DNA of 5,303 bases from CAYNLK01 sp964398055 (GCA_964398055.1 CAYNLK010000102.1:1-5303), one strand, 5' to 3'; shown: positions 1-4,897, counted from the stretch's first letter. Notes: generated by a model not told the origin, from the letters alone. A program made the numbers and translations.

Positions 1-46
1 CCATTTTTGGCAAACTTCGGCCTTGCCGCAATGTTAAATTTGTCAG

Positions 47-181
47 TCAATCAGCTTGCAACCAGTGAGCCAACGCGGCCAGCCGCAGCGGGCGCAGGCG
101 CCACAGGCCGGCCCAGGGCTTGAGCGCCGCTAGAAACCCAGCGGGACCCTGGTCGAAGCCGTCGGGACGAGCGCCAGGCAT
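47..181 (-). CDS. Small overlapping ORF (44 aa), or frameshifted tail of the ubiquitin-like gene
   Basis: This is a 44-codon minus-strand reading from an ATG at 181-179 to a TGA at 47-49. It overlaps the last 52 bases of the ubiquitin-like gene in the -1 frame. The product starts MPGARPDGFDQG and ends in an amphipathic, Trp- and Leu-rich tail (KPWAGLWRLRPLRLAALAHW). That tail looks like real protein, whereas the in-frame continuation past the upstream gene's TAG is Cys/Arg/Pro-rich and does not. GC at third positions is about 75 percent by my count (33 of 44). A weak GGTGA lies just before the ATG inside the upstream gene, so translational coupling is possible. The alternative is that the upstream gene has suffered, or uses, a -1 frameshift near 180-200 and this is its true C-terminus. 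I recognise no family and cannot decide between a separate gene and a shifted tail. Confidence 0.4.
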   Translation of the reverse strand: MPGARPDGFDQGPAGFLAALKPWAGLWRLRPLRLAALAHWLQAD

Positions 182-663
182 CGTTTCACCAGGCCCTGGC
201 TGGTTTCGACCAACTTCTCGATCCCGGCCAGGGCTGTTTCGATGTGGGGAGCCAGGGCCAACAGCTGGGCTGCGCCGAGTTGGCCGGCCTTTTCCAGGGC
301 GCTGACCTGGCGGACCAGCTCCAGGGCCGGCAGTTGGGCCGGCGGCAGCTCGAGCAGCAAGGCGGCCAACTCGGCCGGCGTCAACCGGCGCCCTTTCTCG
401 CCGGTCACCTTGACAAAGGTGATCTCGACGCTGCCGTCAGGCAGTTCCCGGGAGGTCCACGCGCCGCCCTCGAGTTCGGGATAGGTGCGGGCCAGGTAGC
501 CCAAAATGTCCTGCACGGAATACTCCGGGCCCGGGTCCTCGAAATATTCGCCGGCGTAACAAAAGACCCGCCGGCGAGGCGGGGCTGAGTTCAGCGGTTG
601 GTCAAAGATGGCGGTCTGGGGATTGACCGGGGTTGCCGGGTTGGGGTTGATTGGAACAGTCAT
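130..663 (-). CDS. PRTRC protein C-like prokaryotic ubiquitin-like protein with helical C-terminal extension
   Basis: The protein has 177 aa. Residues 1-29 are a Pro/Asn-rich, probably disordered lead. Residues 30-92 follow the pattern I know for PRTRC system protein C: a strand with VFCYAGEYFEDPGPE, a helix leading to YPEL, a strand ending EITF, and a closing KVTGEKG. This family is a beta-grasp ubiquitin-like protein (Prok_Ub) encoded with ThiF-type E1, E2-like and JAB genes on plasmids and integrative elements. Family members are usually about 65-75 aa, so residues 93-160 are an added domain, Leu/Ala-rich and probably helical. The start at 663 is set by AAAGGGA eight bases upstream. The last 15 or so residues (CLALVPTASTRVPLGF) look like out-of-frame reading, and the gene ends at TAG (130-132) inside the overlapping 44-aa frame. 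No E1, E2 or JAB gene lies in the window. The family call is by motif recall, so moderate; the tethering or conjugation role is inferred. Confidence 0.72.
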   Translation of the reverse strand: MTVPINPNPATPVNPQTAIFDQPLNSAPPRRRVFCYAGEYFEDPGPEYSVQDILGYLARTYPELEGGAWTSRELPDGSVEITFVKVTGEKGRRLTPAELAALLLELPPAQLPALELVRQVSALEKAGQLGAAQLLALAPHIETALAGIEKLVETSQGLVKRCLALVPTASTRVPLGF

Positions 664-688
664 GACTTGATCCCTTTCTTTTTTGTCT

Positions 689-746
689 AAAAATATCCGC
701 GGCCTGGGGCCGGTGGATTTCTATCCACCTCAGTCCCCCGGCCGCG
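689..746 (-). terminator. Long two-part hairpin with T-tract: terminator or leader attenuator
   Basis: The outer arms CGCGGCC (698-704) and GGCCGCG (740-746) are perfectly complementary and continue as a G4/C4 stem. After a small internal loop, GGTGGAT (712-718) pairs with ATCCACC (723-729) around a 4-nt loop. Read on the minus strand, the structure is followed by GGATATTTTTA, as in an intrinsic terminator. It lies about 190 bases past the membrane-protein gene and only 26 bases before the ubiquitin-like gene, so it could end the former transcript or attenuate the latter. The palindrome would fold on either strand, but only the minus side has the T-tract. Confidence 0.6.
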
Positions 747-778
747 TGATGTGTTTAATATCAGTGGACCGGACAATT

Positions 779-821
779 CGTAAAACGTAAGACTTCTTTG
801 CCCTAAAATCTACGTTTTACG
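779..821. repeat. Perfect 11-bp inverted repeat joining the heptamer array
   Basis: CGTAAAACGTA at 779-789 is the exact reverse complement of TACGTTTTACG at 811-821, with 21 bases between. The right arm is also the first, slightly divergent units of the heptamer array, so one inverted copy of the array unit lies outside the array and faces it. The structure could extrude as a hairpin. No T-tract follows on either strand, so it is not a standard terminator. Confidence 0.75.
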
Positions 822-888
822 CTTCACGCTTCACGCTTCACGCTTTACGCTTCACGCTTCACGCTTTACGCTTCACGCTTTACGCTTA
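812..888. repeat. Heptanucleotide tandem repeat, 11 units
   Basis: Eleven contiguous 7-bp units run from 812 to 888: one ACGTTTT, then ten ACGCTTN units with C, C, C, T, C, C, T, C, T and A at the last position. The variation is confined almost wholly to that base. No reading frame of interest runs through it. Seven-base tandem arrays of this sort are known from intergenic regions of filamentous cyanobacteria and, in my recollection, of other filamentous phototroph-related phyla. Copy number probably varies between strains. It sits in the 272-bp spacer between the membrane-protein and ubiquitin-like genes, which otherwise holds the inverted repeat and the hairpin. Confidence 0.9.
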
Positions 889-935
889 TGGGGTTGTGTA
901 ACTCATTGTGAACGCACCCATTTGACCGGCTTGCC

Positions 936-1367
936 TCAAACTCTTCCGTCTGCCGTCGAAGTAGCCGGGATTGCCTCGACTTCGACGATGGCCGGCTGAT
1001 CGCCGGCCGAACGAGCCCGGACGGGCCACAGGGATGGGCGGCTCAGTCGCCCCAGGCGACCCCGGATCGGGCGTACCAGTTCGACGACCATCTGGCGAAA
1101 GGTGGGGGAAGACCGCCACATGTAGGCCAGGACGACAATCGTCAAAATCGTGCCGGCCGCCGCCAGGGTGGTCACCAGCAAGGTGCGGCGATGCCGCTTC
1201 AACCAGGCTCGCAGCGCCCGGTAGCGCCGGATCGCCGCGTTTTTGACCTGGCCCGGTATTTGCATGAGGCTATGCCACTTCGTGATCACCGCCTGGCTGA
1301 TTTGAACTAACCGCAGTTTGACCTGTTGGCTAACCTGAGCCAACCGTTGTTTTTGTCGGTGAAACAT
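936..1367 (-). CDS. Small single-span membrane protein, unknown function
   Basis: The protein has 143 aa. Residues 1-62 are strongly basic with helical, Gln-rich segments (QKQRLAQVSQQVKLRLVQISQ) and end in KRHRR. Residues about 63-84 are a single hydrophobic span (LLVTTLAAAGTILTIVVLAY). The tail is basic again (RPIRGRLGRLSRPSLWPVRARS) and finishes acidic. The basic cluster before the span suggests an N-in orientation, with the tail outside, although the Arg-rich tail makes this uncertain. There is no cleavable signal peptide, because the span is too far from the N-terminus. The start at 1367 is supported by AAAGGAG nine bases upstream. The final residues after about 125 are low complexity. 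I recognise no family, and nothing beyond membrane anchoring can be claimed. It lies 133 bp after the Trp-rich gene's extended frame, so it may have its own promoter or be part of the same transcript. Confidence 0.72.
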   Translation of the reverse strand: MFHRQKQRLAQVSQQVKLRLVQISQAVITKWHSLMQIPGQVKNAAIRRYRALRAWLKRHRRTLLVTTLAAAGTILTIVVLAYMWRSSPTFRQMVVELVRPIRGRLGRLSRPSLWPVRARSAGDQPAIVEVEAIPATSTADGRV

Positions 1368-1500
1368 TGTTAACTACTCCTTTGCTGTGATTTGATGGGG
1401 TGAATATTTGATTTGTCTGACAAAAGCTTCGCCTGACCCGGCAGCGAGGGGCAGGCCAGGCGCAGCGGAGGGAAGATGTCGAGGTCTTTAACCGGAGGGG

Positions 1501-1632
1501 TTACCAATCCAGATAATCGTGATTTTTACCATCCATCAGCACGTTGGCCAGTAAAGTCAACCGGGCCGGGTCCTGCTCGTACCAGCGCATCAACCGGTCT
1601 CGCTGCGCCAACAGCGGTCTGGCCCGCCGCTA
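1501..1632 (-). other. In-frame coding continuation past an amber stop
   Basis: The 226-aa gene upstream stops at TAG (1630-1632), but the same frame stays open for 42 more codons to TAA (1501-1503). The continuation looks genuinely protein-like: LLAQRDRLMRWYEQDPARL, then ANVLMDGKNHDYLDW. It is better than either other frame, which read as Gly/Ala/Pro-rich. The only internal ATG would give a 29-aa peptide with no Shine-Dalgarno site. The simplest readings are a nonsense mutation of a longer protein of about 269 residues (CAG to TAG is one transition), a sequencing error, or stop readthrough. The sequence alone cannot separate them. Confidence 0.6.
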
Positions 1633-2310
1633 GGCCGTCTTGACTTCGAGCAGTTGGTCCCAGCTGAGGTGCAGGTAGGGCGAGCTGGCCGGCCGGTCCA
1701 GGATGAAGTTGCCGGTCTTGCCGCAGGCCCAACGGACCAACTCCGGCAGCCAGCGCACCGGCTCCGGGTAGCGGCCCGGGTCGGTCTCGATGGCCAGCAA
1801 CCGCTGCCAGGCCTGCGACCGCACATTACGGCACCATTCCTCGAGGTCGTTGTCGTAGAACTCGATGGCGATCAAGAGATCGGCGCTGACCGCCTCGACC
1901 TCGTCGCTGAACAGGGCGTACATCAGCTCGATGGGCCGGTCTTTGAGCCGGTCGGCCGGGCTGAAACCGTGTAGTTTGACTGGGATATGGTAGAGATACG
2001 AGGCCAGCAGCTGGCCGTCATCCTCCGGCCGGTGCTCCCAGTAGGCCCAGGCCTGGTTGAGCAGTTCCCAATCCGCCTCGAACCAGTTGGCCTGTTCGAT
2101 GGCATTGAGCAGCACCGCCAAAATCTGCCACCAGCCGACATCGGCCAGGTTGGCGAACTGCTCCAGTTCACTGGCGAAGTTATCGTGCAGCCGCTGCAGA
2201 GCCACGCCGGTGCAGTGGTAGTTGCGGATGAGGCCGGCGATAGCCTGCAATTGCACCGCCCGGTAGAAGCGCAGCGCCGCCCACGGTTTGCGCCGCTTTC
2301 TTCCGCTCAT
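1630..2310 (-). CDS. Trp-rich helical protein of unknown function, probably truncated by an amber codon
   Basis: The protein has 226 aa from ATG 2310. I chose this start because AGGG sits five bases upstream and the stop of the methyltransferase gene is only 16 bases away. An alternative ATG at 2340 would overlap the methyltransferase end by 14 bases and has no clear ribosome site. The open frame extends to 2487, but its first 49 residues overlap the methyltransferase and are Pro/Ser/Ala-rich, so they are probably shadow. A basic start (SGRKRRK) is followed by helical, Trp- and Leu-rich sequence (GWWQILAVLLNAIEQANWF, WELLNQAWAYWEHRPEDDG). A second half has acidic stretches (IAIEFYDNDLEEW) and a WLPELVRWACGK segment. 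There is no signal peptide, membrane span or catalytic motif that I can name. Tight spacing puts it in an operon with the methyltransferase. The coding signal continues past its TAG to 1501, so the native product is probably about 269 residues. Confidence 0.75.
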   Translation of the reverse strand: MSGRKRRKPWAALRFYRAVQLQAIAGLIRNYHCTGVALQRLHDNFASELEQFANLADVGWWQILAVLLNAIEQANWFEADWELLNQAWAYWEHRPEDDGQLLASYLYHIPVKLHGFSPADRLKDRPIELMYALFSDEVEAVSADLLIAIEFYDNDLEEWCRNVRSQAWQRLLAIETDPGRYPEPVRWLPELVRWACGKTGNFILDRPASSPYLHLSWDQLLEVKTA

Positions 2311-2326
2311 CTGCACCCTATCCCTG

Positions 2327-3238
2327 TCAGTTTTCAACATCGGGCGGCGACTGCTGTTGACCGGTGAGCCAGAGGTTAAAGGGGTGGGGGGCAACGGCGG
2401 AGGAGCGGGGCAGGAGTTGGCCGCGGCGGAAGTGGTGAACCTGGCTGGCCGGCGGCGCCTGCCTGTCGCCGGCAAAGCGATGGCCACGGGCGAGGACGGT
2501 CACTTCCACTGCCGGCAGCGAGCCGGCCAAACGGGTGAAATAGTAGGCATACAACTCGATACCGGTGACGCCCGGCAGCGGGCCAACTCGCCGCTCCAAC
2601 CGGGCTTGCTGCTCCAGCCAGAGCCGCAGGGGAGCTGGCCAGCGCTCCGGGAAGGCGGCCGGGCCCAACACCACCGCCTGGCCGCCCGGTTTCAAAGCCA
2701 GGATGGCGAGTTCCAGGAAGAGGTGCTCGCTGCGGCGGGCGCCGGTGACAGAATTGTCCTGGCCAGGGGCGAGGCCGCGTTGGATGCCCAGCGGCGGATT
2801 GCACAGCACCCGGTCGTAGCGACCGGCAAGATCGGCCAGGGCCAGAAAGACGTTCTGATCGCGCCAGGTAACCCACGGCAGCAGCCGGCGACCAATCTCG
2901 ACACATTCCGGTTCGAACTCGAAGGCATCAACTTCGAGGGCGTTGCTTGGCCCGGCGAGGTCGAGCCGCCGGTGGTCCAGCGGCCGGATCAGGTGGCCGA
3001 TCCCGGCGCCGGGAACGAGGACCCGCCGCGGCTGGTCGCCGCTCCACGGCCAATACTTCAGGGCAGCTTCGGCAGTGGCCAGGCTGGAAAAGAATTGTCC
3101 CGCCCCCTGGCGGTCGGGCAGGATATAGGCTTTGAAAACGAATTCGGGGGTAAGGTCGTGCTCCCCATCGAGCCAGGCCAGGATCTGGCGCTGGGCGGCG
3201 CTTGGGGCCGCGGTTTTTTTGGTGGTCATAGTTGTCAT
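2327..3238 (-). CDS. N6-adenine-type DNA methyltransferase (class I SAM-dependent)
   Basis: The protein has 303 aa and belongs to the Rossmann-fold DNA methyltransferases. Motifs appear in the order expected for the gamma-like N6-adenine class. GAGQFFSS (45-52) resembles motif X of HsdM-like enzymes. VLVPGAGIGHL (73-83) is motif I, binding S-adenosylmethionine. VDAFEFEPE (103-111) is motif II with the acidic ribose contact. CNPPLG (146-151) is the catalytic NPPY/F-type motif IV with Leu in the aromatic position. EHLFLELAILALKPGG (171-186) covers the following helix and strand. The aromatic residue that normally stacks on the flipped adenine is missing, which weakens the target-base call: a non-DNA substrate is possible. 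No separate target-recognition domain or restriction gene is next to it, so it would be an orphan enzyme. AAGGAG precedes the start; ATG at 3238 and ATG at 3229 are both usable. It is followed closely by the Trp-rich gene. Confidence 0.8.
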   Translation of the reverse strand: MTTMTTKKTAAPSAAQRQILAWLDGEHDLTPEFVFKAYILPDRQGAGQFFSSLATAEAALKYWPWSGDQPRRVLVPGAGIGHLIRPLDHRRLDLAGPSNALEVDAFEFEPECVEIGRRLLPWVTWRDQNVFLALADLAGRYDRVLCNPPLGIQRGLAPGQDNSVTGARRSEHLFLELAILALKPGGQAVVLGPAAFPERWPAPLRLWLEQQARLERRVGPLPGVTGIELYAYYFTRLAGSLPAVEVTVLARGHRFAGDRQAPPASQVHHFRRGQLLPRSSAVAPHPFNLWLTGQQQSPPDVEN

Positions 3239-3255
3239 AGCATTCGAGTCTCCTT
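3236..3255 (-). promoter_or_regulatory. Ribosome site with minimal ATG-CTA-TGA ORF abutting the methyltransferase start
   Basis: On the minus strand AAGGAG stands six bases before an ATG (3243-3241) that reads Met-Leu-stop. Its TGA overlaps the methyltransferase ATG at 3238 as ATGA. The Shine-Dalgarno spacing is best for the two-codon ORF and longer (11 bases) for the methyltransferase start. Ribosomes may therefore start on the minimal ORF and reinitiate, which would dampen enzyme output. This role is inferred from spacing only. Confidence 0.4.
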
Positions 3256-3322
3256 ATGAATGGTGATTTGATTTGGTTTTGAAAGGTTGCAGCACCACAG
3301 TGAGGCAGAGGCGAGGTTGAGT

Positions 3323-3344
3323 GGTCTGGCCGCCGGGCCAGACC
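3323..3344. terminator. Perfect 9-bp GC-rich hairpin between genes
   Basis: GGTCTGGCC (3323-3331) pairs fully with GGCCAGACC (3336-3344) around a 4-nt loop. It lies 22-43 bases past the stop of the 216-aa gene and about 85 bases before the methyltransferase. No T-run follows on either strand, so it is either a factor-assisted terminator, an RNA-stabilising 3' end or a processing site. The rest of this 127-bp spacer shows only an AT-rich leader with repeated ATTTG motifs. Confidence 0.5.
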
Positions 3345-3365
3345 GGGGGATCTCACGGGGATCAA

Positions 3366-4016
3366 TCAGGTTGCGATTGAAACACCAGGCGGCGGGGAAA
3401 ATTGCGGGTCAGTAGCGTGACCGTACAACAACGGCGTCAGAAATTGGGTTTGCAGACCGTACAGCGGCCGGCGCTGTTGTTGGTGGGCGATGCCGGCGGC
3501 ATAGGCCAGCAGGTTGCGGGTGTTCTCGCTAACCAGGTACTGGTTCGGCCAGGCAGCCGGTTGTAACCCGGCTGCTAAAGCAAACTCAAACCAGACCCGG
3601 CCTAACTCCTCGTGTTTGTATTCCAAATCCTGAAGCACCTGGCTCATCGCCCCGTACACCAGGCTCATCTCCCGGCACATCGCTGCTTTCAGATCGGCCG
3701 CCGGGCCGTCCAGCCAGGCGTCAGTGCCGTACTCGGCCGATTGGAAGTTGCCGCCGAACTGGTTGAGAAACAGACGCAGTCTAACCAGCGGCCCATCGAA
3801 GTAGTAACCCCAGAAAGTGGCCTGGTTGGTGTGAGCGATGAAACCCGTGAAGCGGCCCAACCAGCGGTACAGCTCGCCGCTAAAGCAATGGAACTTGAAG
3901 CCGCTGTGAATGAACCGCTGCCAATCGCTCAGCAGTTGCCGCTTCGTTGCGGCAGGGAGTTCCTTTTCGTCGCTAAAGACATATTCAGTTGGTTGGTAGA
4001 TTTGAAGCTGATTCAT
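3366..4016 (-). CDS. Unknown protein, 216 aa
   Basis: The start at 4016 has a near-perfect ribosome site, GGAGGT, eight bases upstream, and the frame is open without interruption to TGA at 3366-3368. The product is rich in aromatic residues: SDWQRFIHSGFKFHCFSGELY (31-50), GFIAHTNQATFWGYYFDGPL (58-77) and LRLFLNQFGGNF (80-91). A helical central part follows (CREMSLVYGAMSQVLQDLEYKHEELGRVWFEF, about 114-145), and the C-terminus is Pro-rich and probably flexible (DPQFSPPPG). There is no signal peptide, no membrane span and no catalytic motif I can name, so it is probably cytoplasmic. I recognise no family. It lies just after the intrinsic terminator of the AP2 gene, with only about 35 bases between T-tract and start codon. 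Its expression therefore probably depends on readthrough of that terminator or on a promoter inside the AP2 gene. Confidence 0.78.
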   Translation of the reverse strand: MNQLQIYQPTEYVFSDEKELPAATKRQLLSDWQRFIHSGFKFHCFSGELYRWLGRFTGFIAHTNQATFWGYYFDGPLVRLRLFLNQFGGNFQSAEYGTDAWLDGPAADLKAAMCREMSLVYGAMSQVLQDLEYKHEELGRVWFEFALAAGLQPAAWPNQYLVSENTRNLLAYAAGIAHQQQRRPLYGLQTQFLTPLLYGHATDPQFSPPPGVSIAT

Positions 4017-4050
4017 TTTTTGTGACCTCCTTTACGTAAAATATGACCTT

Positions 4051-4083
4051 AAACAAAAACAACCCGGCCTGAGCACGGGTTGT
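4051..4083 (-). terminator. Intrinsic terminator after the AP2-domain gene
   Basis: Read on the minus strand, ACAACCCG and CGGGTTGT form an 8-bp stem around a 9-nt loop, followed by TTTTGTTT. It starts 29 bases after the TAA of the AP2-domain gene. Stem, loop and T-tract have the classic rho-independent layout. Confidence 0.85.
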
Positions 4084-4111
4084 CGATTGAAATTTCTGAG
4101 AGCCAGGCCAG

Positions 4112-4735
4112 TTAGCCAAAGCCAAACAGGACTCCGTCCACGCCCATAAGGTCGCGGTATTCCGAGCCAAAGAACATATCGACCAGTTGGCTGTAATGGT
4201 ACTCTTCAAAGAAGTTATTCATCGCCGCAACCGTGCCCTCGTCGACCGCCTGCTCGTAGGCCTGGCGGAACGACACGGCCAACTCCCAGGCTTCCTGGCG
4301 GGAGAAACGGCCCACTCGATACCGTTTGCGGAACGGTTTGTGGTGGTAGTGGGGTACGTCATCCCGCAGGGGGCGTTGATCCTGGGGATAGGGCCGCTCA
4401 TTGATATGGGCTTCGGCGTATAATTCAATCGTGCTCTTGTCCTGGCGAGCGCCCTGGCGGTGCCAGCGCACGCCAACAATGCCGCTGCTGTTGTGGCGTG
4501 GCTTTGTTTTGGCATATAGCGGCCGTTTTACCACCGTTTGAGTGGCCTCGATTGCCTTGAGGAATTCAACGGCAGCCTGATGGGCTTCTTCTTTGCCGCC
4601 GTAAGTGCCGTCGCTAAATAGCTTCGATTGGTAGTGGCGGGGTGGCTGGTTTGGTTCGCGCCAGCGGACCTGCCAGCCGTGGGTGGCCCCGGAGCCGCGC
4701 GGACCGCCCTTGTCTAATCGACAAATATGGGCCAT
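4112..4735 (-). CDS. Bacterial AP2-domain protein with two AP2-like repeats
   Basis: The protein has 207 aa. AP2 is a DNA-binding fold of three strands and a helix, known from plant ERF factors and from phage and bacterial homing nucleases. The first repeat spans about 19-62: HGWQVRWREP, then RHYQSKLFSDGTYGGKEEA and the helix HQAAVEFLKAIE. The SK.FSD..YGGK..A pattern is typical of stand-alone bacterial AP2 proteins. The second repeat spans about 82-162: SSGIVGVRWHRQG, STIELYAEAHI, then RKRYRVGRFS and the helix RQEAWELAVSFRQAYEQ. It carries an insertion of about 25 residues containing HYHHKP between strands 2 and 3. Residues 163-207 form an acidic and aromatic tail. No HNH nuclease motif is present, so this is not an obvious homing enzyme. 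The start at 4735 has AAAAAGGAG nine bases upstream. A consensus promoter lies 129 bases upstream, and an intrinsic terminator closes the unit, so it is probably a one-gene transcript. DNA binding is inferred; its targets are unknown. Confidence 0.8.
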   Translation of the reverse strand: MAHICRLDKGGPRGSGATHGWQVRWREPNQPPRHYQSKLFSDGTYGGKEEAHQAAVEFLKAIEATQTVVKRPLYAKTKPRHNSSGIVGVRWHRQGARQDKSTIELYAEAHINERPYPQDQRPLRDDVPHYHHKPFRKRYRVGRFSRQEAWELAVSFRQAYEQAVDEGTVAAMNNFFEEYHYSQLVDMFFGSEYRDLMGVDGVLFGFG

Positions 4736-4736
4736 T

Positions 4737-4796
4737 GGGCCTGACTCCTTTTTCAGTTTATGGTTATGTATGGAAATATATCAGAAGCACAGGCCC
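4737..4796 (-). promoter_or_regulatory. Leader self-complementarity next to the AP2 gene start
   Basis: In the minus-strand leader GGGCCTG (4796-4790) is fully complementary to CAGGCCC (4743-4737). The second copy fills the gap between the GGAG ribosome site (4745-4748) and the start codon. Pairing of the 7-bp GC-rich arms over a 46-nt AU-rich loop would mask the initiation region. This is visible complementarity only; function is inference. Confidence 0.35.
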
Positions 4797-4850
4797 GGTC
4801 AAATTGGCGAGCCTGCTGCTTGAGGGGGTAAATATAAGTGAATTTTTCAG

Positions 4851-4897
4851 GGGTATATTGTATATTATACACTATCTAAAAGGATTTGTCAATACCC
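4851..4897. promoter_or_regulatory. Inverted repeats flanking and overlapping the promoter (candidate operators)
   Basis: GGGTAT (4851-4856) and ATACCC (4892-4897) are exact reverse complements that bracket the promoter, one next to the start point and one at the -35 edge. Inside, GTATA (4853-4857) and TATAC (4866-4870) form a shorter inverted pair over the -10 box. This is the position of repressor sites, but arms this short and AT-rich can arise by chance. Confidence 0.4.
4864..4892 (-). promoter_or_regulatory. Perfect-consensus sigma70 promoter for the AP2 gene
   Basis: On the minus strand TTGACA (4892-4887) and TATAAT (4869-4864) are both exact consensus, separated by exactly 17 bases. 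Transcription would start near 4857, giving a leader of about 120 nt. Such a perfect promoter is usually very strong and so is often held by a repressor; flanking inverted repeats are listed separately. Confidence 0.88.

Noticed and set aside
9..27. Small stem GGCAA/TTGCC near the left edge
   Set aside because: Only 5 bp, with an A-run rather than a T-run on the minus strand, so it is not a terminator.
760..800. Possible promoter for the ubiquitin-like gene (TTTACG and TATTAA on the minus strand)
   Set aside because: The -35 match is poor, and the long hairpin with T-tract would follow it before the gene.
812..888. Heptamer array as a CRISPR
   Set aside because: The units are contiguous 7-mers without spacers, and no cas gene is present.
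1526..1826. Alternative minus-strand frames over the amber region of the Trp-rich gene
   Set aside because: Both read as Gly/Ala/Arg/Pro-rich and have no ribosome site. Only the frame continuing from the Trp-rich gene looks like protein past the TAG.
2341..2487. Upstream extension of the Trp-rich gene to the ATG at 2487
   Set aside because: The first 49 codons lie inside the methyltransferase coding region and are low-complexity Pro/Ser/Ala; the AGGG site before 2310 supports the shorter form.
3214..3220. A7 run near the start of the methyltransferase as a frameshift or phase-variation site
   Set aside because: It encodes Lys codons in a continuous frame and neither shifted frame gives a sensible product.
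2288..3259. Plus-strand open frame of 323 codons opposite the methyltransferase
   Set aside because: It is a mirror of the GC-rich methyltransferase gene, has no ribosome site, and is low in structure. The minus frame has clear catalytic motifs.
3612..4025. Plus-strand open frame of 137 codons opposite the 216-aa gene
   Set aside because: The minus frame has an excellent GGAGGT site and better protein character; this is its shadow.
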